Assembly: GCF_015645465.1 (NCBI RefSeq)
Contig: NZ_JADOEL010000007.1
Location: 102,267-166,266 of the forward strand
DNA: 64,000 nucleotides
From: Herminiimonas contaminans
Lineage (GTDB): Bacteria > Pseudomonadota > Gammaproteobacteria > Burkholderiales > Burkholderiaceae_D
Reading direction: 5' to 3'
The notes under the pieces are model-generated. The model was not told the DNA's origin. It did not search any database and saw nothing but the letters and a program-made list of their open reading frames with translations. A program made the translations under genes and the position numbers. Every line of letters begins with the position of its first letter. Within the stretch, counting starts at the first letter, position 1. Shown here one piece after another: positions 1 to 7,842 of this stretch.

Positions 1-897
1 CCAGGTACGCGCATTGATATGTGTACCGATGATCTTCGCATTCAGGAAATACTCGAGCTTGTGTATCACCATCATGAACACCAGCGAGCTCAATGCGACA
101 TACACCGAGTGCGACAGTGCGATGACGACCAGTATCGTATTTGAAATCAAATTACCGATCACCGGCAGCAAGCCGACAATGAAAGTCACCACCACCATGG
201 TTTTGCGCAAGGGCAGGTCCACCCCGGCCAATGGCAATATCACGATCAGGTAAATACCTGTCAACAGTGCATTGATGGCAGCGATGCGCACCTGCGCAAA
301 GACGACATTCCGGAATGAAGCATGCAGCGCGATCATGCGTTCATGCAGAGCCGCTGCCAACGGTTGATACACCCGTGTGGTAGTGGTGTCGTACAAGCCT
401 GCCATCGCGCCTATGATCATGCCGATCAGGATATGCGCCAGAATGCGCCCCGCCTCGCTACCCATGGTGCGCGCTTCCAGCGCATGCGTGTGCAGCCAGC
501 CTGTGATCATGCTACGCAAGGCTTCCGCATCCACCGGTACATAGGCAGCAATCCAGGCCGGAATCTGGCTGCGCGTCGCCTCCAGGATATCGGCCATCTT
601 TTGCAGCAACACCGACAATCTGCCAACGTCACTGCGGAAGAAGGCAACTGAGCCCCAGACCAGCGCAAACAGGATGATGACGATCAGCGCACTGAGTAAA
701 GCGACGGCAGCAACCTTGCCCTTTTGTCCGACCAGCTTGCGGCCCAATCTCGGTGCCAGCATCTGCACCAGTGAATACACCAGCAAGCCGGAAAACAGGG
801 CTGCCAGCAAACCCCGATGCATCACCAGCAGCAGGGCGAACGCAGCCAGGAAATAGGAAGCGGTGACTACATGGGAATTCTTGATCGGCGTGGACAT
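1..897 (-). CDS. AI-2E family (PerM-like) permease, 3' end outside the window
   Basis: I translated this frame by hand from the ATG complementary to 895-897. It gives 299 residues with no stop before the window edge. Hydrophobic segments near residues 12-45, 62-88, 150-168 and 203-290, and the loop with GLLPVIGNLISNT followed by HKLEYFLNAKIIG, are typical of the AI-2E transporter/PerM family of polytopic inner-membrane proteins. Known members export small molecules or act as Na+/H+ antiporters, so the substrate here cannot be named. The gene starts 21 bp after the creA stop on the same strand, so the two may be co-transcribed. Only the C-terminal part is missing. Confidence 0.85.
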   Translation of the reverse strand, partial: MSTPIKNSHVVTASYFLAAFALLLVMHRGLLAALFSGLLVYSLVQMLAPRLGRKLVGQKGKVAAVALLSALIVIILFALVWGSVAFFRSDVGRLSVLLQKMADILEATRSQIPAWIAAYVPVDAEALRSMITGWLHTHALEARTMGSEAGRILAHILIGMIIGAMAGLYDTTTTRVYQPLAAALHERMIALHASFRNVVFAQVRIAAINALLTGIYLIVILPLAGVDLPLRKTMVVVTFIVGLLPVIGNLISNTILVVIALSHSVYVALSSLVFMMVIHKLEYFLNAKIIGTHINARTW

Positions 898-918
898 GGT
901 GCTCCGCGTGGTGATGGC

Positions 919-1398
919 TTACTTGATAGGAATCGGATTGCTGCGCGGCACCGGCACCGCGGTCACGCCATTTTTCGGACTGCCGTCTATCAACTTATCG
1001 GAGTAGGTCAGGTAGACCAGGGTGTTGCGTACCGGATCAACGATGCGCACGATATGCAGGCGTTTAAACAGTATCGACTGCCGCTCGGAGAATACATCTT
1101 CCTGTTTGGGTAATTTGCCCTTAAATGTCAGGACGTCGCCGACCTGACGACAGGCGATAGACGCGTCCGCCGTGTCTTCAGCCAGACCCACCGTGCCGCT
1201 GACACCACCAGTGCGCGCACGGGATACAAAGCAGGAAACGCCCGTCACCTTGGGATCGTCATAGGCTTCAATCACGATACGGTCATTCTTGCCGAGGAAG
1301 CGGAAGGCGGTACTGACTTCACCTATTTGCTGCGCATGCAGCGGCAGCGCTGCCATCGCACTGCCTGCCAACATCAGGCCAACCAGAATTCTTCGCAT
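919..1398 (-). CDS. creA: CreA family periplasmic protein
   Basis: This 159-aa protein has a cleavable signal peptide (MRRILVGLMLAGSAMAALPLHAQQ) followed by the CreA domain. Recognisable stretches are FRFLGKNDRIVIEAYDDPKV, the cysteine-containing VSCFVSRARTGG and YLTYSDKLIDGSPKN. CreA is a conserved exported protein of unknown biochemical role. I chose the ATG at 1398 over the longer frame from 1434 because GAGAGGAAC sits just upstream and the signal peptide begins there. The longer frame would also read into the 25-bp inverted repeat at 1424-1480, which therefore lies in the leader or promoter. The AI-2E permease follows closely on the same strand. Confidence 0.9.
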   Translation of the reverse strand: MRRILVGLMLAGSAMAALPLHAQQIGEVSTAFRFLGKNDRIVIEAYDDPKVTGVSCFVSRARTGGVSGTVGLAEDTADASIACRQVGDVLTFKGKLPKQEDVFSERQSILFKRLHIVRIVDPVRNTLVYLTYSDKLIDGSPKNGVTAVPVPRSNPIPIK

Positions 1399-1423
1399 AC
1401 TTGTTCCTCTCGTGTAATTCATA

Positions 1424-1480
1424 TTAGAACTCATGTCATGAATATCCGCATCTCACGGATATTCATGACATGAGTTCTAA
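1424..1480. repeat. 25-bp perfect inverted repeat with 7-nt loop in the creA leader
   Basis: Arms 1424-1448 and 1456-1480 are exact reverse complements. The left arm begins TTAGAACTCATG and ends GAATATCCG. The loop is CATCTCA. The structure lies 25 bp upstream of the creA start codon and about 120 bp upstream of the divergent monooxygenase-fold gene. There is no T-tract beside it, so it is not a textbook terminator. Confidence 0.9.
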
Positions 1481-1602
1481 GCTTACGCACATCGCTGCTG
1501 GCTGAACAGTAGCCGCGCCGGTATGGAAAACAGCGAAGTGATGCAGCCCACCGGGCAAAATGTAATAATTCCGCATTCACCACACTATTACAGGAAGCAA
1601 AC

Positions 1603-1905
1603 ATGATTCTCGAACTCGTCGATATCCGCATCCAGCCTGGCCAACAAGCTGAATTTGACGCTGCCGTACAGCGCGGCCTGGAACAAGTGATAGGCAAGGC
1701 GACGGGCTATCAATCGCACGTCATCAACAAATGCATAGAAACACCAGAGCGCTACGTCATCCAGATTTACTGGGCGACACTGGAGAATCATACCGTTGAT
1801 TTCCGTGGCTCACCTGCCTTCCTCGAATGGCGCGGCATCGTCGGCCCATTCTTCGCTTCGCCGCCAGTCGTGGAACACTTCAACATCCTGTCGAAATCGG
1901 CCTGA
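1603..1905 (+). CDS. Antibiotic biosynthesis monooxygenase (ABM) domain protein
   Basis: This 100-aa single-domain protein has the ABM ferredoxin-like pattern. It opens with MILELVDIRIQPGQQAEFDAA, has a helix through residue 33, then GYQSHVINKCIETPERYVIQIYW and an aromatic C-terminal part (FRGSPAFLEWRGIVGPFF). ABM proteins are usually dimeric and include quinol or haem-degrading monooxygenases as well as many of unknown substrate. None can be assigned here. AGGAAG is well placed before the ATG. The gene is monocistronic and ends at a strong bidirectional terminator shared with the convergent DUF3144 gene. Confidence 0.85.
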   Translation: MILELVDIRIQPGQQAEFDAAVQRGLEQVIGKATGYQSHVINKCIETPERYVIQIYWATLENHTVDFRGSPAFLEWRGIVGPFFASPPVVEHFNILSKSA

Positions 1906-1924
1906 GCCATTCCCGACCAGACAC

Positions 1925-1965
1925 AAAAAAGCCTCGCTGCTGTTTAACAGGGCGAGGCTTTTTTT
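1925..1965. terminator. Bidirectional rho-independent terminator
   Basis: GCCTCGC (1931-1937) pairs with GCGAGGC (1952-1958). The hairpin is flanked by a run of A on the left and seven T on the right. It sits between two convergent genes and can serve both. Confidence 0.9.
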
Positions 1966-1991
1966 ATCAGTGCATGGCTGGCTGCTTAAAC

Positions 1992-2330
1992 TCAGCTTTT
2001 TTCCGGGTGATAGCTTTTGAAGTTCTCAGCATAATCACGGAAGTTTTCACGCAACATCTTTTCAAACTCGGTACGGAAGTAAGCAACTGCAGGATCCGCT
2101 TCGGATTTGAAAACTGCGCCGCTCGGTGCATCAACTGAAGCGGTAAACGCGTTGAAACGTGCCGCAGCATACATCATCGCTGCACAAACCTGGCCGCGCT
2201 CTGCACCCTTGCAGTTTTCATTGGCAAGGTGGATGAAGGTGTCTGCGATATCCCAGAATTTGGCATTAGGATCCGGTGCTTTGGTGCTAGGACGGGTAAC
2301 GTCCCGTGCATTGAAATTGTCGTCGCTCAT
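1992..2330 (-). CDS. DUF3144 domain-containing protein
   Basis: This 112-aa soluble protein has no signal peptide. After a disordered N-terminus, the core from about residue 25 (FWDIADTFIHLANENCKG) to residue 100 (FRTEFEKMLRENFRDYAENF) matches my memory of the DUF3144 family, a short helical domain of unknown function in proteobacteria. A conserved alanine-rich helix (VCAAMMYAAARFNAF) lies between the two blocks. The gene stands alone and converges on the ABM gene through a shared terminator. No function is assigned. Confidence 0.75.
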   Translation of the reverse strand: MSDDNFNARDVTRPSTKAPDPNAKFWDIADTFIHLANENCKGAERGQVCAAMMYAAARFNAFTASVDAPSGAVFKSEADPAVAYFRTEFEKMLRENFRDYAENFKSYHPEKS

Positions 2331-2500
2331 GATTTAAAAGTGATATCTGATTGTAAATATTGCGTATTCATCTGCAGGAAAATGGGCTTTTTTACTGGGC
2401 TGGAAGCACTACCCGGGATATGCTGATTTCTTGCGTGTGCAGCACTATAGCCTAAAAACGGACAGACGCTGAGCGCGGTGCAGGCTGTCTACAGCCATTA

Positions 2501-2953
2501 TCAGGGCGCTTCCGGTGCCAGCGCGACGAATTCCCCGTGCAATTTGCCGGCTTGCTGCCCCTGGAATTCCAGCACCGAACTGACTGAAATCCGCGCCCGG
2601 CCCTTGCGCGCCAGCGTACGCAGGAAACGCGGCCAGTCGGCATCCGGCTCCAGATAGGAGCGCGCGGTAAAACTACCGGCGATGGGTAATTCATACTGCA
2701 TGGTGTTGCTCTGGATAACCAGGCGACTACTGATGCCCTGATGCTGCAAGCGTACATGCAGCAAGGACCACGCTGCCAGTATCGCTACCGCAGAGGCGCT
2801 GCCGCCGAATATCGTTTCCTGGTGATTGATGTTGGGCGGCAAGGGCGCGGTGAGCAGCACGCCATCCGGCTGGGCGCTGAGTACTTCGACCTGCATCGCC
2901 TGTGACAGGGGGATGTGATCGTATAAATATTGCCGCAAGATACCCGGATCCAC
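2501..2953 (-). CDS. YiiD C-terminal-type thioesterase domain protein
   Basis: This 150-aa hotdog-fold protein resembles the putative thioesterase domain found at the C-terminus of E. coli YiiD. It shows LTAPLPPNINHQETIFGGSA, where the asparagine/histidine and glycine-rich turn mark the active-site region, and later IQSNTMQYELPIAGSFTARS. Such proteins hydrolyse acyl thioesters, but the acyl chain and partner are unknown. It is a standalone domain without the acetyltransferase half of YiiD. It is followed by a VOC-domain gene on the same strand 54 bp upstream of its start, so a loose operon is possible. Confidence 0.75.
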   Translation of the reverse strand: MDPGILRQYLYDHIPLSQAMQVEVLSAQPDGVLLTAPLPPNINHQETIFGGSASAVAILAAWSLLHVRLQHQGISSRLVIQSNTMQYELPIAGSFTARSYLEPDADWPRFLRTLARKGRARISVSSVLEFQGQQAGKLHGEFVALAPEAP

Positions 2954-3007
2954 ATTCAGCCCCTGTTTGTCATATTGCGTTAGTCGGAAGAATACTGATG
3001 CAGCACA

Positions 3008-3436
3008 TCATTGCCACGGGTCGTAAGTGCCGACACTCCACAAACGACCTTCGAGATCGCGGCAACTGAAACCGCGTCCGCCGTAATCTTCAAATTTGAT
3101 ATCGATGACGATCTCTGCGTCGCGCTTCAGTGCACGCTCGTAAACCTGATCTGCATCCGCCACCACCAGATACGGACTTTGCGTTTCATCACCGCCGATA
3201 TCATCCGGCTGGCGTATCAGTTTGCCCCACTCGCTATCGGCCACCACCGATCCGATCATGAGCATGCCACCGCCCAAAGTCAGCTGCGCATGGGCCACGC
3301 TGCCATCCGGATTGGTATACACCGCCTGCTTTTCAAAACCAAAGACTTCGCACAACCAGTCTATTGCTGCCAACGCATCGCGATAACGCAGGCATGGAAT
3401 GATAGTGGATTTCGTTGCTACCGCAAATTTGCTCAT
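3008..3436 (-). CDS. VOC family (glyoxalase/PhnB-like) protein
   Basis: This 142-aa protein has the paired beta-alpha-beta-beta-beta units of the vicinal oxygen chelate fold. Motifs include PCLRYRDALAAIDWLCEVFGF at the N-terminus and HAQLTLGGGMLMIGS in the middle. The C-terminal block is YGGRGFSCRDLEGRLWSVGTYDP. The family includes glyoxalases, dioxygenases and antibiotic-binding proteins. This PhnB-like subgroup usually lacks an assigned substrate. AGGAGATCATC precedes the ATG. It is transcribed in the same direction as the thioesterase gene downstream. Confidence 0.85.
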   Translation of the reverse strand: MSKFAVATKSTIIPCLRYRDALAAIDWLCEVFGFEKQAVYTNPDGSVAHAQLTLGGGMLMIGSVVADSEWGKLIRQPDDIGGDETQSPYLVVADADQVYERALKRDAEIVIDIKFEDYGGRGFSCRDLEGRLWSVGTYDPWQ

Positions 3437-3493
3437 GATGATCTCCTCAGCTCAGGACGAAAACAGATGACAACATCAGCTTGCCACAGTTCC

Positions 3494-4135
3494 TCAGTGA
3501 GGACTGATCATGCGGTCGATCTGTCTGTCATGCCATCTGGCAAGCAGGATAACGGCTATCATCGCGCCGAAGAAAGCCATGCACATATCCGACTGCGTAT
3601 CCCACTGGTCACCTTGCGTACCGAGGAATTCATCCGCGCCTTGCCCCATGATGACGGCGGCCCACCACTCGATCAGTTCATACCAGGCACTGATAGCCAT
3701 CGCCACGCAGATGGCGAGGAAGGCGACCATCTTCTTGCCGCTGACAAACTGCCCACGCACGAATATCTCCTTCGCCACCAATGCCGGTACCAGTCCTTGC
3801 CACAGGTGTCCCAGCTTGTCGTAAGGATTGCGCGCCAGCCCAAACAAATCCTGCACCCAAAAACCGACAGGTACGTGCGCATAGGTATAGGTTCCGCCGA
3901 CTATCAGGATCAGCGCATGCAGGAAAATCAGGAAGTACAACAATGGCGTCAGCGGAAAGCGCTGATAAGTGAAACCCAGCAAAGGCAGGGCGATCAATAC
4001 CGGCATAACTTCCATCAACCAGGTCAGGCGGTCATGCGGATTGATAAAAGAGATGGCCAGCGCCAGCACGATCAGTGCACCTGCGGTCAGCAGGTAGCGC
4101 GGAGATAACTGCGGAGATGAAGGCAGTGTAGGCAT
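3494..4135 (-). CDS. yjdF: DUF2238 (YjdF-type) inner-membrane protein
   Basis: This 213-aa polytopic membrane protein has about six hydrophobic segments. The diagnostic DUF2238 residues are polar ones inside the bilayer: YDKLGHLWQGLVPALVAKE, then SAWYELIEWWAA and the C-terminal GDQWDTQSDMCMAFFGA. These match E. coli YjdF, whose function is unknown. This is not the Bacillus YjdF of the azaaromatic riboswitch. The gene is monocistronic. A terminator-like hairpin in the opposite orientation lies immediately upstream of its start. Confidence 0.85.
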   Translation of the reverse strand: MPTLPSSPQLSPRYLLTAGALIVLALAISFINPHDRLTWLMEVMPVLIALPLLGFTYQRFPLTPLLYFLIFLHALILIVGGTYTYAHVPVGFWVQDLFGLARNPYDKLGHLWQGLVPALVAKEIFVRGQFVSGKKMVAFLAICVAMAISAWYELIEWWAAVIMGQGADEFLGTQGDQWDTQSDMCMAFFGAMIAVILLARWHDRQIDRMISPH

Positions 4136-4140
4136 GTATG

Positions 4141-4178
4141 GGTATGGTTAATGAGCCAGCATCAACCATACCTTTTTT
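4141..4178 (+). terminator. Terminator-like hairpin facing away from yjdF
   Basis: GGTATGGTT (4141-4149) pairs perfectly with AACCATACC (4164-4172) and is followed by six T, which has the form of a plus-strand rho-independent terminator. No plus-strand gene lies before it, since yjdF starts at 4135 on the other strand. It may end antisense transcription or act as a leader hairpin of yjdF. The rest of the gap up to 4455 is AT-rich and I see no further gene in it. Confidence 0.5.
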
Positions 4179-4455
4179 GTTCCGTTACTGCATGTCTGAG
4201 GCGTTATTCCACATTTCTGTGTAACCGCTGGCACTTCAGTGCAAGGAATTCAAACGACAAACAAAATTATTATTTTCACAAGTGAACATGCATATAACAC
4301 GCAATTCCAGCGTATATATGTGCGCACATCCAACATGATTTATAGCGCCGCCACTATCGCTTTCATTCGAAGCACGGCTATAATCAGCCGCGATAAGTCG
4401 CCAACCGTCAACAAGATGGTTGTCCAAATTTCCCTTTTTCCTTGATGCCCGCGCC

Positions 4456-4854
4456 ATGCGAATGACGAAAGCCAAGCATAGATGGACCACCTGGATCGCA
4501 TGTTTTGCGATCCTGCTGGCGTCGCTTGCACCGTCGATCTCGCATGCAGTTGCTGCCGCCAAAGGTGCGCCAAATGCCTGGGTTGAAATTTGTACGGTAG
4601 ACGGTAGCAAGATGATGATGGTCGACCAGGACCAGAATTCACAGGCACCGAAACCTGCTGAAAGAGCCATACACTTTGAACACTGTGCGTTTTGTATGAC
4701 GCACGCAGGCTCGGTAGGCTTGCCGCCTCCGGCCGATTTCGTGATGCCGGTAGTCAGCGGCGATCACGTCCTTCCTCCACTGTATTACCAGGCATCGCGC
4801 CCACTGTTCGCCTGGGCCGTTGCACAACCCCGCGCTCCCCCGGCTTTTTCCTGA
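4456..4854 (+). CDS. DUF2946 protein of a copper cluster
   Basis: This protein of about 132 aa has an N-terminal hydrophobic segment (WIACFAILLASLAPSISHA), so it is exported or anchored. It also has the cysteine-histidine block FEHCAFCMTHAG typical of DUF2946, plus a methionine stretch (GSKMMMVDQ) that could bind copper. DUF2946 genes commonly lie beside PCuAC and TonB-dependent copper receptors, as here. The start is uncertain: a TTG at 4420 and ATGs at 4456 and 4462 are possible, and none has a strong ribosome-binding site. A metal-binding role is inferred from residues and neighbours. Confidence 0.7.
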   Translation: MRMTKAKHRWTTWIACFAILLASLAPSISHAVAAAKGAPNAWVEICTVDGSKMMMVDQDQNSQAPKPAERAIHFEHCAFCMTHAGSVGLPPPADFVMPVVSGDHVLPPLYYQASRPLFAWAVAQPRAPPAFS

Positions 4855-4938
4855 TCGTTGCTGAGTACCGTTAGCACGTACGCCCGTAGGCGTGCGTCTG
4901 TCTGGCGGTGTGTCTTCATCTCGAAACAGGAGTTCGCC

Positions 4939-5172
4939 ATGTCAACTCGCCGTAAATTCGTCATCACCCTCAATCTGATTGCGCTCGTGATCGTTGCGCT
5001 GCTCGTCAGCATCCAGCGTCATGCTTCTGTCGCTGCATCGACGGCTGAAAATCCAGCCGTTGAAATGCAACTGGTCGCACTGCCGATATTGGCCAGCGCC
5101 AGCCAGTGCGGCGCTTCCTGCGTCGTTACCAGTCGCGCTGCGCTTGGCATATCAACACAAATCGCGCAGTAA
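4939..5172 (+). CDS. Small membrane-anchored hypothetical protein in the copper cluster
   Basis: This 77-aa protein starts at an ATG preceded by AGGAG. One hydrophobic segment (residues 9-24, ITLNLIALVIVALLVS) follows a basic N-terminus, giving a signal anchor or uncleaved signal peptide. A short tail contains two cysteines (SQCGASC). I do not recognise a family. Its position between DUF2946 and the PCuAC chaperone, all on the same strand with short gaps, suggests a part in the same copper pathway. That is context only. Confidence 0.6.
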   Translation: MSTRRKFVITLNLIALVIVALLVSIQRHASVAASTAENPAVEMQLVALPILASASQCGASCVVTSRAALGISTQIAQ

Positions 5173-5204
5173 TCCGCATCCATCTTCCATCAGAGGAAAT
5201 CCAT

Positions 5205-5642
5205 ATGAACAAGTTCTTACTCGCTTCATTGCTGAGTCTCGCCTGCGCGTCGTCTTTTGCTCAAGTAACGGTCAGCGACGCCTGGGTACGCGCCACCGTG
5301 CCACAACAAAAAGCCACCGGCGCCTTCATGCAACTAAACAGCGCCAAAGGCACACGTCTGGTAGATGCACAGTCACCTGTTGCACGCGCAGAAATCCATG
5401 AAATGGCGGTGCAAGACCACGTCATGCGCATGCGTCAGATCAGCAGCCTGGATCTGCCAGCAGGCCAGAACGTGATGCTCAAACCGGGTGGCTATCACAT
5501 CATGTTTTTCGATCTGAAGCAGCCAGTCAAAGAGGGGGATGTGATTCCGCTCACGTTGACATTTGCAGACAAAGACAAGAAGCGCGAAACGCTGGAATTG
5601 CAAGTCCCAGCGCGCGCACTCAACACCGCGCATAAACACTAA
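5205..5642 (+). CDS. PCuAC family periplasmic copper chaperone
   Basis: This 145-aa protein has a signal peptide (MNKFLLASLLSLACASSFAQ) and the PCuAC/DUF461 beta-sandwich. The Cu(I)-binding histidines and methionines appear in order: EIHEMAVQDHVMRMR, then LKPGGYHIMFFDL. A histidine-containing tail (ARALNTAHKH) follows. PCuAC proteins carry copper in the periplasm and can deliver it to cytochrome oxidase or, with partners, into the cell. GAGGAAATCCAT precedes the ATG chosen. The TonB-dependent receptor gene starts 30 bp downstream, so the two are probably one transcript. Confidence 0.9.
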   Translation: MNKFLLASLLSLACASSFAQVTVSDAWVRATVPQQKATGAFMQLNSAKGTRLVDAQSPVARAEIHEMAVQDHVMRMRQISSLDLPAGQNVMLKPGGYHIMFFDLKQPVKEGDVIPLTLTFADKDKKRETLELQVPARALNTAHKH

Positions 5643-5671
5643 GCGCCCTTCAGACTACTTTTGGATCAACA

Positions 5672-7834
5672 ATGAAACTCGTATTTGAAAACCACACGCT
5701 GCCACGTCGACTGGCACACGCTGTTTTGTACACGCATTGCACACTGGGATGTCTGCTGGCGATGCACTCTGCATCGGCGGCTGACACCACCACCTTGCCC
5801 AGCATCTCGGTCAGCCCGGAACCAGCCGGCACCTTAAAATCGCCAGCCTCTACCGGCTCCAACCTGGACCTCACACCATTCCAGACACCGGCCAGCGTCA
5901 GTGTCATCACACGTGAGCAATTGGAACAGCGCGGCGATGCCAATCTGGTCGACGCCATTACCCGCAGTGCAGGCATCAGCGGCATGGGACATCCAGGCAA
6001 TAGCGGCTCCTCGCTTTCCGCTCGCGGCTTTACCGATACCACGTCTGTCATGCGCCTGTATGACGGCACGCGTCAGTACGGTGGCGTTGGCGTGTCCTTT
6101 CCGTTCGACACCTGGTCCATTGATCGCATCGAAGTATTGCGCGGACCGGCTTCCGTAATCTATGGCGATGGCGCTATTGGTGCGGTGGTAAATGTGATAC
6201 CGAAAAAGCCAACTCGTGGCGCGATACAAAATGAAGTGCAAGCCACCATAGGCACCGACAACACGCAACGCCTGGGCTTCGGCAGCGGCGGCGCGATCAA
6301 TGACAAGCTGTCATATCGCGTCGATCTCAGTGGTGATCGTTCCGATGGCTGGGTTGATATGGGCGACTCACGCAACCTGAGTTTTTCCGGCGCATTGCAA
6401 CTCGACGTCTCGGCCGACTTCCGTCTGAAGCTCAGCTATGCACAAGGTCGGCAAGAACCAATGCGCTACTTCGGCACGCCATTGGTCAACGGCCAGCAAC
6501 TGGAAGCCCTGCGCAAAAAGAACTACAACGTCAGCGATAGCAAAATCCAGTATGACGATCGCTGGACTGAATTGTCCGCTGAGTGGACACCGAATGCGGA
6601 TACGACGGTGCGCAGCAAGTTGTATTACATAGACAGCAAGCGTCAGTGGCGCAATGCGGAAAACTATGTCTACGATCCCGCGCAAGCAAAAATTGTTCGG
6701 TCCGGTGATACAGGGATCATGCATGATCAAACTCAGATCGGAAACACCACCGACGCAACTTTCCGAGGCAAGCTCTTCGGTCTAAAGAATCAGGTGTCGA
6801 TTGGTTTTGACGTAAGCTCAAGTTCATTCCAGCGTACTAGTAACTCGATAGCTAGCTCGCCAAATCCGGCCGTAGTCGATCCGTACAACCCAATCGCCGG
6901 CAACTATGTCAGCGCCGCCGATTACATCCCGCGCTACCGCAACAAGGCAGACCAGTACTCCGTATTCGCTGAGAACCGGTTGGAACTGAACGATAAGTGG
7001 TCAGTACTAGCTGGCTTACGTTACGACCACGCCGATATATCGCGCACCGATCTGTTAAGCAATACGTCCGCATTCGATCAAAAGTATTCCAACGTGGGCT
7101 GGCGTCTCGGCACTGTCTACAACATCGAACCAGATACTGCACTTTACGCGCAATATTCTGAGGCGGCTGATCCGGTTGGTGGCTTGCTGATGATTACGGC
7201 TGCCAACAGCAAGTTCGACCTGTCTACCGGCAAGCAAATCGAAATCGGCGTCAAACAGGCCTTCTGGGGCAAGAAGGGGGAATGGACGCTGGCCGCTTAC
7301 AACATCAAGAAAAATAATCTGCTCAGCCGCGATCCGAATGACTTCAATGCAAGGATACAAGTCGGTCAACAATCATCTACCGGACTGGAAGGAACATTGG
7401 CGCTGGCCTTTGCTCCGGGCTGGCAACTCGATGCAAACGCCGCCATCCTGCGTGCCAAGTTTGATGACTTCCTTGATCCGGTAGGCAGCCCAGCAACGGG
7501 CACAGTATCGCGCGCCGGCAACGTCCCGCCGAACGTCGCCGAACGCCTGGCCAATGTCTGGCTGAGCTGGAACTTCATTCCCGACTGGACTGCCAGCGGT
7601 GGCCTGCGTTACGTCGGCAAACGCTATGCAGACAATGCCAATACTTTGGTCATGCCTGCGTACACCACGACTGACCTAGCACTGCAATGGAAAGCATCAC
7701 GCGATACCACGGTGACGCTGCGTGGCTTCAATGTGTTCGACAAGCAGTACTTCACCACTGCTTACTACTCCGGCACGCAATGGTTTAACGGTCCGGGACG
7801 TCGTATCGAGTTGACCGCCAACTATCGCTTCTGA
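5672..7834 (+). CDS. TonB-dependent outer-membrane receptor, probably for copper
   Basis: This 720-aa receptor has an N-terminal export signal up to about residue 37 (MHSASAAD). A plug domain follows (TPASVSVITREQLEQRG, then IDRIEVLRGPASVIYGDGAIGAVVNVIPKKP). The rest is a 22-strand barrel ending in the outer-membrane signature IELTANYRF. It uses TonB/ExbB energy to import a ligand. Sequence alone places it among siderophore-type receptors. Its place between a PCuAC chaperone and a PepSY protein, with DUF2946 upstream, argues for copper or a copper chelate. The downstream gene begins 8 bp after the stop. Confidence 0.85.
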   Translation: MKLVFENHTLPRRLAHAVLYTHCTLGCLLAMHSASAADTTTLPSISVSPEPAGTLKSPASTGSNLDLTPFQTPASVSVITREQLEQRGDANLVDAITRSAGISGMGHPGNSGSSLSARGFTDTTSVMRLYDGTRQYGGVGVSFPFDTWSIDRIEVLRGPASVIYGDGAIGAVVNVIPKKPTRGAIQNEVQATIGTDNTQRLGFGSGGAINDKLSYRVDLSGDRSDGWVDMGDSRNLSFSGALQLDVSADFRLKLSYAQGRQEPMRYFGTPLVNGQQLEALRKKNYNVSDSKIQYDDRWTELSAEWTPNADTTVRSKLYYIDSKRQWRNAENYVYDPAQAKIVRSGDTGIMHDQTQIGNTTDATFRGKLFGLKNQVSIGFDVSSSSFQRTSNSIASSPNPAVVDPYNPIAGNYVSAADYIPRYRNKADQYSVFAENRLELNDKWSVLAGLRYDHADISRTDLLSNTSAFDQKYSNVGWRLGTVYNIEPDTALYAQYSEAADPVGGLLMITAANSKFDLSTGKQIEIGVKQAFWGKKGEWTLAAYNIKKNNLLSRDPNDFNARIQVGQQSSTGLEGTLALAFAPGWQLDANAAILRAKFDDFLDPVGSPATGTVSRAGNVPPNVAERLANVWLSWNFIPDWTASGGLRYVGKRYADNANTLVMPAYTTTDLALQWKASRDTTVTLRGFNVFDKQYFTTAYYSGTQWFNGPGRRIELTANYRF

Positions 7835-7842
7835 GTCGTAGT

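Noticed and set aside
3011..4108. 365-codon open frame on the plus strand
   Set aside because: It spans the antisense of both the VOC gene and yjdF, including the gap between them, and has no ribosome-binding site or domain.
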